DNA of 47,936 nt from Terriglobia bacterium (GCA_020073385.1 JAIQFH010000058.1:1-47936); one strand, 5' to 3'; positions 16,459 through 25,395 are shown, numbered from the stretch's first letter. The notes: generated from the sequence alone by a model not told the origin. Translations and numbers: made by a program.

Positions 16459-17727
16459 CTAAATGCGGCCTACGCCTACGTACTCGTATCCGAGGGCGCG
16501 GAGGCGGGTGGAGTCGAGCAGGTTTTTGGTGTCGACGATTACGGGCTTTTTCAGGAGATGCTTGATACGGTCGAAGTCGAGGGCACGGAACTCGGGCCAT
16601 CCGGTGCCAACCACGAGCGCATCAGAACCTTCGGCGGCGGCATAGGCGGAATCGCAGTAGCGAACGCCTCCACCCAAGTGCGTCTTGGCTTCGGGGATCG
16701 CGACTGGATCGTAGGCTCGGACGCGAGCTCCCTTGGAAACCAGTCCTTCGGCAAGGCGTAGAGAGGACGATCCGGCAACGGAATTCGTGTTCGGCTTGAA
16801 CGCGAGGCCGAGGATGCCGACGTCTTTGTTCTCAACTGAATTCAGTGCAACAGAGATTTTATCAACCAGGCGATCGGCCAGTAGGCCATTCACATCGCGG
16901 GCTGCATTCAGAACTTTCAGCGAGACGCCCTGCTGCTGCGCGAGTTGCATGAGGGAGTCCATATCGGACTCGGCGAATACGCCGCCCATGCCAGCTCCGG
17001 GCTGCAGGCAGCGGGGAGCGATCTTCTTGTCGAGGCCGAGGGCGAGAGCAAGGTTGACGGCATCGGCGTTCACGCGCTCACAGAGGGTAGCCACTTCGTT
17101 GATGAACGAGATCTTGGTGGCGACAAAAGCGGTCGCCGCCTCACGCACTAATTCGGCTGTGGCCTGATTGGTCACGATTACCGGAACGCCGCGCATCACC
17201 AGGGGATGGAAGATCTGCTTCAAAACCTGCACTGCGTCGCTCGAACTCGATCCCAGAATCAGGCGGTCGGGCCAGTTGAAGTCTTCCACGGCGCATCCGT
17301 CGGTAAAGAACATAGGCTGCGACACGATGGTGGCCTGTAGTCCGATGTCCTTGATGCTTTTCTCCAGGGCACTCGCGGTGCCGACCGGAACGGGCGTGAC
17401 GATGGTCAGGATGGGGGGCTTGGGGGCAAGGCGCGTGATGCGAATGGCGATGTCGCTAAGATTCTCAGCCTTGTCTTCCGCCAGGAAGATCACGCCGGTC
17501 CTTCGGGCGAATGATTCGATGTCGGTGGAATAGGCGAGCCGGCCGGCACGAACATTGCGGCGGATAATCTCTTTCAGATTCTTCTCGAAGAACGGGATAT
17601 TGCCCTGGGCCATTTCGACCATGCGCGAGCGGTCGGGGTGGCAGCAAGAAACAGGAGTGCCGAAGTCCGCGAGGCAGGCTGAAATCACTGTCCCGAGATA
17701 CCCTGAACCGTAAACCCCGATCTGCAT
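16459..17727 (-). CDS. UDP-glucose 6-dehydrogenase homologue lacking the catalytic cysteine
   Basis: The product has 422 residues with the three-domain layout of UDP-glucose/GDP-mannose dehydrogenases. It has an N-terminal Rossmann domain (MQIGVYGSGYLGTVISACLA), a central dimerisation helix region and a C-terminal domain (VGILGLAFKPNTNSVAGSSS). The active-site loop, normally GGSCFPKD, reads GAGMGGVFAESD, with Val250 or Phe251 where the nucleophilic Cys belongs and no Lys two residues on. The NPEFLREG motif is also replaced, by QPMFFTDG. The fold is surely conserved, but four-electron oxidation of UDP-glucose is unlikely. It stands alone with no sugar-polymer genes nearby. Confidence 0.85.
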   Translation of the reverse strand: MQIGVYGSGYLGTVISACLADFGTPVSCCHPDRSRMVEMAQGNIPFFEKNLKEIIRRNVRAGRLAYSTDIESFARRTGVIFLAEDKAENLSDIAIRITRLAPKPPILTIVTPVPVGTASALEKSIKDIGLQATIVSQPMFFTDGCAVEDFNWPDRLILGSSSSDAVQVLKQIFHPLVMRGVPVIVTNQATAELVREAATAFVATKISFINEVATLCERVNADAVNLALALGLDKKIAPRCLQPGAGMGGVFAESDMDSLMQLAQQQGVSLKVLNAARDVNGLLADRLVDKISVALNSVENKDVGILGLAFKPNTNSVAGSSSLRLAEGLVSKGARVRAYDPVAIPEAKTHLGGGVRYCDSAYAAAEGSDALVVGTGWPEFRALDFDRIKHLLKKPVIVDTKNLLDSTRLRALGYEYVGVGRI

Positions 17728-17897
17728 GTGCGTCCCCCGTTCAGTGGCCTGAAAAGCCGCGCCAGATTTGGCGTTTGGCGGGATTCTCAGACGCTTGCCC
17801 TACTCTTTATCTACAGGGGCGCAGTGGGGTTTTCAAAGTACGGGAGTGAGATGTACCTCGGGCCATGTACGCACGGCGGGAGTAACCGGCAGTAACT

Positions 17898-18443
17898 CTA
17901 CCGCGAAACCAGGCGACGGCCGAGTTGGACGGGAGCGAGGTCGACCCAGCAGTTGGCTGAGTCTTCGCGGACAAAGGTCAGTCTTTCCAGCAAGATGCGC
18001 CGGCTGCCGGAGTAGTTCTGCCAGCGCTGGCGGGCGATCTCGAACGCGGCCTGCGCCGGCGGTTCGGATCCCATCTTCACTATCGTCAGGTGCGGGATGT
18101 AAGGCCACTCTTCTTTAAACTGCAACTCCGCTGTGTTCAGCTTGCGGTGCAACTCGGACATGTGTCCGGCGGAGCCATCAATGCGGATGAACACGGTCGG
18201 CGTTACTGGGATGAAGGTTTCGACCGGTCCTAAGGAAACTTCGAAGGACTCCTCTGCGCCGCAGATTCTCTCCAGGACCTGAAGCGCGGCGCTCTCGGAG
18301 CCGCGCAGCGGGCGAGGTGGAAGTATCGTCAGGTGGGCCGGCATGTGAGGAAGGTCCGGATGCAGCTCCCGCCGAAGATTCTCTACGAACTCGCCAGCCG
18401 GGCTTTTCAGATAAGCCACCAGCGCGTAACGCCCCGTCTGCAT
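17898..18443 (-). CDS. 2'-5' RNA ligase family protein (2H phosphoesterase)
   Basis: The product has 181 residues from the ATG at 18443. It has the two HxT motifs of 2H phosphoesterases: PAHLTILPPRP near residue 47 and YIPHLTIVKMG near 121. These enzymes act on 2',3'-cyclic phosphate or 2'-5' linked RNA ends; the substrate here is unknown. The start MQTGRYALVAYL matches the family. An in-frame GTG at 18491 would add 16 residues of no family character, and neither start has a good ribosome-binding site. It is a single gene. Confidence 0.8.
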   Translation of the reverse strand: MQTGRYALVAYLKSPAGEFVENLRRELHPDLPHMPAHLTILPPRPLRGSESAALQVLERICGAEESFEVSLGPVETFIPVTPTVFIRIDGSAGHMSELHRKLNTAELQFKEEWPYIPHLTIVKMGSEPPAQAAFEIARQRWQNYSGSRRILLERLTFVREDSANCWVDLAPVQLGRRLVSR

Positions 18444-18592
18444 AGCTGGAGAAAAATTATACAGCGTTGACGCGCGCAGGGTCGTCTTCACGTGAACTCA
18501 AACATTGTGATGGGAGGTTCTCCTCATGAAACAATGGCGGTCGCCTGCACAAGAGATTTAATCTAGGAGCCGATCAGGCAAGGGAGTACTCG

Positions 18593-20248
18593 ATGAAACG
18601 AAGAGAATTCATTCGCAATGTTGCGGTGGCGGGAGCCGGTGCGCTGGTGTTCAGATCCACTCCCCGAATCTTTGCCCAGACAGTCCCAGGACGGATTGAG
18701 GTCCTCATGGACGAGCCTCTCGGCACCATCTCGCCGAATATTTACGGCCATTTTGCGGAGAATCTCAGCGGAGTGATCTACGACGGGATATGGGTCGGGG
18801 AAAACTCAAAGGTGCCCAACGCCGGAGGTATCCGCAAGGAACTGATCGACGAGATGAAGAAGATCAATCCCGCCATCGTTCGCTTTCCTGGCGGATGCTT
18901 CGCCGATAGCTATGACTGGCGCGATGGGGTCGGCCCGGTGGACAAGCGCCCACGGCGCACGAATTTCTGGAACGGCGGCGAGAAGGCCGACGCTCCCGAC
19001 GCGCATCGCTATGACCCAAATCGCTTTGGCACGAACGAGTTTGTGCAGTTCTGCAGGGCGATCGGTGCTCAACCTTATCTCGCAGCCAACCTGCGCAGCC
19101 TTCCCGCCCAGGAGTTTAATCGTTGGATCGAATACTGCAACTCTCCCGCGGGCAGCACCACGCTAGCCGACATGCGCGCGGCCGCGGGATTCAAAGATCC
19201 TTTCAACGTTCATTACTGGGGAGTGGGGAATGAGTCCTGGGGATGTGGCGGCAACTTCACGCCTCAAGAGTACGCCGTGGAATACCGCAGGTTCACGGCA
19301 TGGGCGCCCGGGTATCCCGGTGCGGACCTATCCTTTGTGGCGTCTGGACCAAACGACGACAAGTGGGACTGGACGCGCGGATTTCTGGAAGAGATAGTGC
19401 GCAAGGGAAGGAACGAGGCCCGGGGAATTTTCGGTCTGGCGCTGCACTACTACGCATGGAACCTGAGCCGCGGCAAGACCTCAGACTGGAATAAAGGAAA
19501 AGGCGACGCAGTTCATTTTGATGAAGTGGACTGGTACGAACTGTTGCGCCAGGGCGATGTCATGGAATCGTTGATCAAGGGACACTGGCTCGCCATGGGG
19601 GAATTCGATCCCGAGCACCACATCAAGCTTGTCGTCGACGAATGGGGCCCGTGGTATAAGCCCGGCAGCGAACTTACGCCCGGAGATCAAATCGAACAAT
19701 TGCCGACTTTGCGCGATGCGGTGTTCAGCGGCATGACGCTGGACACATTCAACCGGCATCCGGAGAAGGTGGGCATCGGATGCTGCGCGCAATTGATCAA
19801 CTGCCTGAACAGTCTTTATCTGGCGCATGAAGACCGATTCTGCGTCACTCCGGTCGGGCACGTTTTTGGAATGTATGCGGCGCATCAGGGAGGAACGGGT
19901 CTGAGAACCGAGTTTTCAGTGCCGTCGATTCATTACGACCGCGACGGGCAGACGGCGAGTTTCTGGGGACTGCAAGGCTCGGCGTCTCTGCACGGGAAAG
20001 AGCTGGTGCTGACGGCGGTGAATCCGGATGTCAAGAATCCGATCGAGGCGCAGATTGCGCTCCGGGGAGCGCTGGTGAAGAGTGGAAGTGCGACGGTTCT
20101 CACCGCGTCTGACATTCATGCGCACAATACGTTTGAGCAGCGGCAGGCGATTGTGCCTTCGACGGCGCAGGTGGAGATCAAGGGCGAGGCGCCGGTGTTC
20201 CGCTTCCCGGCGGCGAGCGTGGCGAAGCTCACGTTGACGCTCGCGTAA
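18593..20248 (+). CDS. Exported alpha-L-arabinofuranosidase (GH51)
   Basis: The product has 551 residues and starts MKRREFIRNVAVAGAGAL, a twin-arginine signal, so export is as a folded protein. The catalytic TIM barrel follows: GTISPNIYGHFAENL, IVRFPGGCFADSYDWRDGVG, the acid/base Glu214 in GVGNESWGCGG and the nucleophile Glu350 in VVDEWGPWY. A C-terminal beta-sandwich ends the protein. GH51 enzymes remove arabinofuranosyl side chains from arabinan or arabinoxylan, which fits plant-litter use. It is monocistronic. Confidence 0.92.
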   Translation: MKRREFIRNVAVAGAGALVFRSTPRIFAQTVPGRIEVLMDEPLGTISPNIYGHFAENLSGVIYDGIWVGENSKVPNAGGIRKELIDEMKKINPAIVRFPGGCFADSYDWRDGVGPVDKRPRRTNFWNGGEKADAPDAHRYDPNRFGTNEFVQFCRAIGAQPYLAANLRSLPAQEFNRWIEYCNSPAGSTTLADMRAAAGFKDPFNVHYWGVGNESWGCGGNFTPQEYAVEYRRFTAWAPGYPGADLSFVASGPNDDKWDWTRGFLEEIVRKGRNEARGIFGLALHYYAWNLSRGKTSDWNKGKGDAVHFDEVDWYELLRQGDVMESLIKGHWLAMGEFDPEHHIKLVVDEWGPWYKPGSELTPGDQIEQLPTLRDAVFSGMTLDTFNRHPEKVGIGCCAQLINCLNSLYLAHEDRFCVTPVGHVFGMYAAHQGGTGLRTEFSVPSIHYDRDGQTASFWGLQGSASLHGKELVLTAVNPDVKNPIEAQIALRGALVKSGSATVLTASDIHAHNTFEQRQAIVPSTAQVEIKGEAPVFRFPAASVAKLTLTLA

Positions 20249-20325
20249 GAGATTGCGAGGAACTCGCTTGGCCGTGAGTGGAACAAAGTGACGACGTGCT
20301 TTAGAATCAATTTTGCACGTTATGT

Positions 20326-20368
20326 CGGGGCGTAGCGCAGCCTGGTAGTGCACCTGCCTTGGGCGCAG
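20326..20368 (+). pseudogene. 5' fragment of a tRNA-Pro (UGG) gene
   Basis: CGGGGCGTAGCGCAG opens an acceptor 5' strand and D arm of tRNA-Pro. CCTGCCTTGGGCGCAG carries the anticodon stem-loop with TGG in the anticodon position. After 20368 the sequence diverges (AAAAAGTTCTTCC). No T arm or acceptor 3' strand is found in the next 200 bases. It looks like a tRNA gene cut at the 3' side of the anticodon stem, as left by an integrated element or its decay. Confidence 0.7.
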
Positions 20369-20545
20369 AAAAAGTTCTTCCAACGCGTCTATCTCACATC
20401 TTGATTTTTATTCTTTTCAACAATTTGGGGAATCTGCTTCTCGTTCAAAGTTAACCCAAATAGTCTGAACACGGTCGATAAGTGCACGGTTTGAGCACGG
20501 GGCGCACACCTGCTTTCGAGTGGGCCTACGCCACGGCTCACTTGA

Positions 20546-20878
20546 CTACAGATTCTCCTGGATAAACTGCGGACTCAGGTGGACATCGACTTGTATCAGC
20601 GGCGAATCGCCAACCGCCTTGAAGCTGTGGATCTCGCCGGCCTTGATTACAAAAATGTCTCCGGCACTGCCCTCGAACGTTTTTCCGTTGACCGTCCACA
20701 CCCCACGGCCCTCACGAATGAACTGGATCTCGTCATAAGGGTGCCGATGCGGACCAGGGCCCGAACCGGGTTTCCCATGGAACAGAAACACCGAAACGTT
20801 AACATCACCCTGCTCAGCCCCAACAAACTCGTGCGAACTCCCAACAAAAGCTAGGTTCTCTTGCCGCACGTGATGCAT
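20546..20878 (-). CDS. Cupin-domain protein
   Basis: The product has 110 residues, a single small beta-barrel. Cupin motif 1 is seen in GPGPHRHPYDEIQFIREGRG (metal-binding His, His, Glu) and motif 2 in AGDIFVIKAGEIHSFKAVGD (His). The start has AGGAGGAGCGAGG upstream. Stand-alone cupins may be isomerases, dioxygenases or ligand-binding proteins; the function here is not determined. It diverges from the hipBA operon. Confidence 0.85.
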   Translation of the reverse strand: MHHVRQENLAFVGSSHEFVGAEQGDVNVSVFLFHGKPGSGPGPHRHPYDEIQFIREGRGVWTVNGKTFEGSAGDIFVIKAGEIHSFKAVGDSPLIQVDVHLSPQFIQENL

Positions 20879-20983
20879 CCTCGCTCCTCCTACGGCATTC
20901 GATGAGCGCTTCTCCGGTTAGGGTGCTGGAGTGTGGCGAATGTAAAGCAGAGCAGCGTGCCTTTAGCAGATAGGGCTGGAGTA

Positions 20984-21082
20984 TATGCGGAAAATCGCAT
21001 TACTCTTTGTTATGCGGAAAAACGAATAAAGTAGTATTATACGGAAAAGCGCATAGCATCTCCTTATGCGGAAAAACGCATA
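20984..21082. promoter_or_regulatory. Four palindromic operators at exact 27-bp spacing upstream of hipB
   Basis: Four 18-base sites start at 20984, 21011, 21038 and 21065. The best copy (21065) reads TATGCG-GAAAAA-CGCATA; the others carry one or two changes in an arm. The constant 27-bp interval and the place 23 to 121 bases before the hipB ATG indicate cooperative binding by the HipB-like repressor. Binding is inferred. Confidence 0.85.
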
Positions 21083-21104
21083 GCCAACACAAAGGCAGAG
21101 ACTC

Positions 21105-21353
21105 ATGGAACAGATCGCTCGCACCGCTAAACAACTCGCCAATCTTCTTCGACAAAGGCGGACCGAACTCGGGTTAACGCAAGCAGAACTGGCCTCCCGA
21201 ATTGCGCTCCGGCAGTCTACCGTCTCTGCTTTGGAGACTTCCGCAAACGTGCGGACTGCGACATTGCTCTCGTCTCTTGCTGCACTCGATCTCGAAATGG
21301 TTATCCGTCCTAGAACGAAGGCTTCAGCGAAAGACATTGAGGCGCTCTTCTGA
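21105..21353 (+). CDS. hipB: HipB-like XRE antitoxin/repressor
   Basis: The product has 82 residues with a helix-turn-helix in residues about 12-66 (LLRQRRTELGLTQAELASRI, then RQSTVSALETSANVRTATLL) and a short C-terminal tail. In HipBA systems the antitoxin neutralises the HipA kinase and represses the operon through palindromic operators, four of which lie just upstream. The stop overlaps the hipA-like ATG (TGATG), so the two are coupled. Confidence 0.85.
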   Translation: MEQIARTAKQLANLLRQRRTELGLTQAELASRIALRQSTVSALETSANVRTATLLSSLAALDLEMVIRPRTKASAKDIEALF

Positions 21354-22675
21354 TGCCTCGACGTGCGCGCTATGAACCGCTCAATACATTTCTAAACAGC
21401 CGCCTTGTGGGCCAGCTCCGTCGCGAACCTTCGGGCGCAATCTCTTTTCAATACGACCACTCCTGGATCGAATGGACGCAGGCCATCCCTGTTTCGCTGT
21501 CTCTTCCGATTCGTGAGCAGGAGTACACCGGCGCGCCGGTAGTCGCCGTCTTTGAGAACTTGCTGCCGGACAATCTGTCCCTTCGACGAAGAATCGCCGC
21601 CCGCGCGCGCGCCGAGGGAACAGATGCTTACAGCCTTCTCGGAGCGATTGGTCACGATTGCGTCGGCGCGCTTCAGTTTCTGCCTCTGGAAGCGCAGCCA
21701 GGTCCTGCCGGAGCGGTCGATGGAGTTCCCCTTGATGACACCAAAATTACAGACATAGTCAATAACCTAGCGACAGCCCCGCTCGGAATTACTGAAGACG
21801 AAAGTTTTCGAATCTCAATCGCCGGCGCACAGGAGAAAACAGCGCTCCTTTTCTGGAATGGCCGATGGTATAAACCCCGTGGCACTACGGCGACAACCCA
21901 CATCCTGAAACCGTCGGTCGGACGGCTGCCAAACGGAATCGACCTGACATATAGCGTGGAAAATGAGTATCTCTGCCTCAAGATTCTCCAGCGATTCGGA
22001 CTTGCGGCGGCCAACGCGGAGATGACAACGTTCGGGGATAAGCGAGTTCTCGTCGTCGAACGATTCGATCGGCTCCAGACGGCCGATAAACGGCTCCTGC
22101 GCCTTCCCCAGGAGGACTGCTGCCAAGCGCTCTCGGTTCCTCCTAGTCTCAAATACGAGAGTGACGGTGGTCCGGGCGTCGAAACGATCACGCGACTGCT
22201 CGAAGGAAGTGACGATGCTCTCGCGGATCAACGATCGTTTTTGAAAGCCAATATCCTGTTTTGGCTGCTCGGTGCTACAGACGGACATGCGAAGAATTTC
22301 AGCGTCTTTCTATCGTCCGGCGGGCGTTTCCGGTTGACTCCGCTCTATGACGTCATCTCAGCCCAGCCAAGTGTTGATTCAAAACAGATACTTTGGAAAC
22401 AGTTCCGTCTGGCAATGGCGGTAGGTTCCAAACGCCACTACAAAGTCATACAGATTGCCCCGCGCCACTTTGTCGAAAGCGCGGAAAAATCGGGAGTTGG
22501 CAAACAGGTGGTTAGCGACATAATCGAAGAACTGCGAGACTCCGCCTCGGCGGTGGTCGACTCAGTTATCTCTGGTCTGCCGAAGGGTTTCCCCGAAGCT
22601 GTAGCAGGTTCGATTCAGAAGGGTGTCAAGCGACGAATCAATCTGCTAAAGGAATCAGAAGTGCAAGAGAACTGA
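21353..22675 (+). CDS. hipA: HipA-like serine/threonine kinase toxin
   Basis: The product has 440 residues. It has an N-terminal HipA couple domain (VGQLRREPSGAISFQYDHSW, then LSLPIREQEYTGAPVVAVFE, then NLLPDN). The kinase domain follows, with SIAGAQEKTALLFWNGRW as the nucleotide/phosphate loop, THILKPS carrying the lysine, and GATDGHAKNFSVFL with the catalytic Asp and Asn. HipA kinases phosphorylate aminoacyl-tRNA synthetases and cause dormancy; the target here is unknown. It is coupled to hipB. Confidence 0.9.
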   Translation: MPRRARYEPLNTFLNSRLVGQLRREPSGAISFQYDHSWIEWTQAIPVSLSLPIREQEYTGAPVVAVFENLLPDNLSLRRRIAARARAEGTDAYSLLGAIGHDCVGALQFLPLEAQPGPAGAVDGVPLDDTKITDIVNNLATAPLGITEDESFRISIAGAQEKTALLFWNGRWYKPRGTTATTHILKPSVGRLPNGIDLTYSVENEYLCLKILQRFGLAAANAEMTTFGDKRVLVVERFDRLQTADKRLLRLPQEDCCQALSVPPSLKYESDGGPGVETITRLLEGSDDALADQRSFLKANILFWLLGATDGHAKNFSVFLSSGGRFRLTPLYDVISAQPSVDSKQILWKQFRLAMAVGSKRHYKVIQIAPRHFVESAEKSGVGKQVVSDIIEELRDSASAVVDSVISGLPKGFPEAVAGSIQKGVKRRINLLKESEVQEN

Positions 22676-22757
22676 CTGCCTTCATCCAAAGCCGCCGTAG
22701 AACCAGTTCTGAGAGCCCTTTTTTCAAAGATGACGCCCGCGCTGGAATTCGCTCGCC

Positions 22758-23789
22758 CTAGTCCTGCACTGTATAGATCCAAATTTCGGCGCCATGGTTG
22801 GCGCGAGCGGGAACCGCAAGGTAGAAACGGTCGAAGCCCTTCCTGCCTTTTCCAAAGTACCCCGCAGTGCGTGCGCCCAGGGAGGAAGGAACCTTGGCGA
22901 GGAGTTTGTAATGATCGGCATCGTCTTGCTGGAACACGCTGATGTATCCTTCTCCGCCGGGGATATACACCCGCTTGCGAACGGAGTCGCAATACAGATC
23001 GTCCGCATCCTGGACAGACGGAAGGGCGGCGACGACGTGCCCCGAGTTCGTGTCAAAGACAACGAGTCGAGGCGGAGTCCGCGTGGCCACGAAAAGCCGA
23101 TGGCTAGTCTCATCCAACGCCATCGGAAAATTGCTCTCGAAGGTTAGCGGCCAGCGAGTAATGGCGCGCGGGCTCCGCTTGACCACAGCGATCTGCTTCA
23201 AGTCCGGCAAGTTCACGTATATGTTTGCGCCTGAGGCTGCCAGCTGGAAAGATTCCGGATGCGCTCCCAGCTTGAACTCGTCGTCGAGCCGCTTATTCGT
23301 CGCAGCATCGACCATGGCGATTGCGCCGGTCTTCTCGTCCCCGTAGCCGATGTAAACTCGCTTCTCCGCCGAATCATAGCGAAGATTATCCACGTCATCC
23401 CCAAAGTCGATCGACGTGATCAGATCGAAGGTGGTGCCACTGTAGACGTACAGCTTTCCTTCGTCGCTTCCCACAAACAGCTTGTTGGTCTCCGGCGAAT
23501 AGACAACGCCTTGCGGGGTCGGCACCCCAGAAATCGTGTGAATCACTGTCTGGGCACTGATGCCAATAATCTCTTCCGTATTGTTTCCCAGCGCGGAAAC
23601 GAAAAGCCGGTTGTGCAGCGGATCGAACCCAAAATGATCTATCCGCCCTCTCACATTCGGCAAAGGGATGGCTCCCGTCAACACGAGCGGAGCTGCGCTC
23701 GGAGGGGGCGGACTTTTCTGAGGACTCCCTTTTACGGTGGATGCCACAATCAGTAACAAGACAGCACCAAGACCGCACACTTTTCTCAA
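22758..23789 (-). CDS. Exported YVTN-type beta-propeller protein
   Basis: The product has 343 residues with a signal peptide (about 1-22, GAVLLLIVASTVKGS) and a proline-rich linker. The rest consists of repeated propeller blades such as GRIDHFGFDPLHNRLFVSAL, GVVYSPETNKLFVGSDEGKL, NLRYDSAEKRVYIGYGDEK and DLYCDSVRKRVYIPGGEGYI. YVTN/lactonase-like propellers act as scaffolds or lactonases; no catalytic assignment is possible. It is convergent to hipA and probably periplasmic. Confidence 0.8.
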   Translation of the reverse strand: MRKVCGLGAVLLLIVASTVKGSPQKSPPPPSAAPLVLTGAIPLPNVRGRIDHFGFDPLHNRLFVSALGNNTEEIIGISAQTVIHTISGVPTPQGVVYSPETNKLFVGSDEGKLYVYSGTTFDLITSIDFGDDVDNLRYDSAEKRVYIGYGDEKTGAIAMVDAATNKRLDDEFKLGAHPESFQLAASGANIYVNLPDLKQIAVVKRSPRAITRWPLTFESNFPMALDETSHRLFVATRTPPRLVVFDTNSGHVVAALPSVQDADDLYCDSVRKRVYIPGGEGYISVFQQDDADHYKLLAKVPSSLGARTAGYFGKGRKGFDRFYLAVPARANHGAEIWIYTVQD

Positions 23790-23899
23790 TGCTCTCCTCC
23801 CTTCAGGTTCTCTTCAGGCATGAAGTAGCACTATTATATGTGCGCGGCTACGTGCGTTTTTCCGAACCACGGGCCTGCAGATGGCATCAAAGGGTAAAA

Positions 23900-24205
23900 G
23901 TGCGGCGACACCTTCTTCAGTTCGGTGCGTTCCTGCTTCTCCTGGTTTGTCTTTGCGCCCAGGTCGCGGAGATCTTTGACTTCTGGGACCATACACTGCA
24001 AACAGGCAACGACATCGAATACAGCCTGGTGATCGTCGTTTTGGTCGCCGGAGCGGTGTTTGGGCTGACCCATGTGGCCGCCATCGTGATGCGTGCCGTA
24101 TCGCAAACGGGTCACCTTTTGTCTTCGTTCGTCGCTTCCTCCTCGTATGCGTCTCGGCCGGCCGCGGGTACAGGTTATTCCCCTCCCCAACCTCTCCGAA
24201 TCTGA
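23900..24205 (+). CDS. Small membrane protein of unknown function
   Basis: The product has about 101 residues if GTG at 23900 is the start (AAAGGG five bases upstream). The frame is open further upstream to 23741, antisense to the propeller gene. Two hydrophobic segments are seen (LLQFGAFLLLLVCLCAQVAE and YSLVIVVLVAGAVFGLTHVA), separated by IFDFWDHTLQTGNDIE. This looks like a conserved loop of acidobacterial membrane proteins I have seen without a function. The C-terminus is low-complexity (Ser/Pro). Confidence 0.5.
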   Translation: MRRHLLQFGAFLLLLVCLCAQVAEIFDFWDHTLQTGNDIEYSLVIVVLVAGAVFGLTHVAAIVMRAVSQTGHLLSSFVASSSYASRPAAGTGYSPPQPLRI

Positions 24206-24368
24206 TTTCGCTCCCGCTCGACGCAGTGATCCGTCGGGTTAATCACTTTCTTTGATCGAGGGCGGGGAATGTTTTCACTGGAAACACGACAGTGTTTGAG
24301 ACTGTCATTCGCAGGTGTTGTCTGTCTTGCGTGGGCTTTTTCTTGCGCAGCGCAGACAACCGATCGCG

Positions 24369-24467
24369 CTCAAAGCGGGTATGGTCGTGTTGTTGCCCGC
24401 CGAAGAGCCGCATGCGGTGAAAGCGATCACACGCTTCAAAATGGTTCTGACCATGATCCGCTCATAG
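24369..24467 (+). pseudogene. C-terminal remnant of a cupin gene
   Basis: A 32-codon frame reads LKAGMVVLLPAEEPHAVKAI, then TRFKMVLTMIRS, and stops at 24467. This matches the second cupin motif and C-terminal strand (G-x5-P-x6-H). No start or first motif is found upstream in this frame. In another frame, a signal-peptide-like ORF begins at 24269 (MFSLETRQCLRLSFAGVVCL) and loses sense after about 30 residues. The 24206-24595 stretch holds nothing else recognisable. Confidence 0.45.
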
Positions 24468-24595
24468 GGCTAAGAGGGACGAGAACCGCAGGGGATCGCT
24501 CGGCAAAACGACAAAGTACGTGCCATCACTGACGCCGCACGCGAATTCCGGTAGAAAGGTGTTCATCTCCACAAAATTTCAATAAGGAGTTCAAA

Positions 24596-25219
24596 ATGAT
24601 CGCCACCGCCTACAGACTCTCCATTCTCGTAGCGATCTTCTGTGCGGCAATCCTGTTGCCTACTCTGGCATCTGCGCATTGCGACACCATGGACGGGCCC
24701 GTCGTCACCGCCGCGAAGCTTGCTCTTAAGGGCGGAGATGCCACTCCAGTACTGAAGTGGGTGCGTCCGGCCGACGAGGCGAGTCTTCGCACAGCTTTCG
24801 AAAACACCATGAAAGTGCATGCCCTCAGCCCCGAAGCCCGTGAAATGGCGGACAACTATTTTTTCGAAACACTGGTGCGGCTACACCGTGCTGGTGAAGG
24901 TGAACCGTACACCGGTCTGAAGCCGGCCGGAACGGAGGTCGAGCCCGGTATCGCATTGGCCGATAAAGCCCTCGAGTCGGGCTCTGCCAATGAGCTCGTA
25001 GAGCAGGTCACGGCCGAGGTAGCCAACGGCATCCGACAGCGTTTTGCGCGAGTTCAACAGGGCAGCAAACATGCGCAAGAAAGTGTCGATGCTGGCCGCG
25101 AGTACGTGGCGGCCTACGTCGAATATATCCACTACGTGGAGAACATGCATCACGCGGTGACGGGACCGCCTTCCCACGCGCATGAAACACAGATAGCTAA
25201 ACAAGCAAGAGTGCAATAA
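24596..25219 (+). CDS. DUF6448 family exported protein
   Basis: The product has 207 residues. A signal peptide (about 1-27, ending ASA) is followed at once by HCDTMDGPVVTAAKLAL, the hallmark of DUF6448. The mature part is helical and contains VHALSPEAREMADNYFFETL and a histidine-rich end (YIHYVENMHHAV, SHAHET), which hints at metal binding. AAGGAG precedes the ATG. The function of the family is unknown. Confidence 0.85.
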   Translation: MIATAYRLSILVAIFCAAILLPTLASAHCDTMDGPVVTAAKLALKGGDATPVLKWVRPADEASLRTAFENTMKVHALSPEAREMADNYFFETLVRLHRAGEGEPYTGLKPAGTEVEPGIALADKALESGSANELVEQVTAEVANGIRQRFARVQQGSKHAQESVDAGREYVAAYVEYIHYVENMHHAVTGPPSHAHETQIAKQARVQ

Positions 25220-25395
25220 CGGGCGTGGGAATGAGTCCAACAGAGAGGTGGTCAGCGCAGTGCGCGGGGATCAATAAAAGAAATGCTCATGATGTGATGC
25301 CAGCACACCAGGCAGTTCATCTCGTGTCCGAACAACCCGGGATTGCGATATTTCTCAAGCCCGCGGGTTTCCGATTTCACTAGGAAGGCGTCATC

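Noticed and set aside
20326..20545. Intron-containing tRNA-Pro
   Set aside because: No 3' half with a T arm or acceptor strand occurs downstream and no group I intron core is visible, so a truncated gene is the simpler reading.
25252..25380. 42-codon minus-strand ORF with a GTG start
   Set aside because: It is readable, but it has no convincing ribosome-binding site or recognised family, so it was not listed as a gene.
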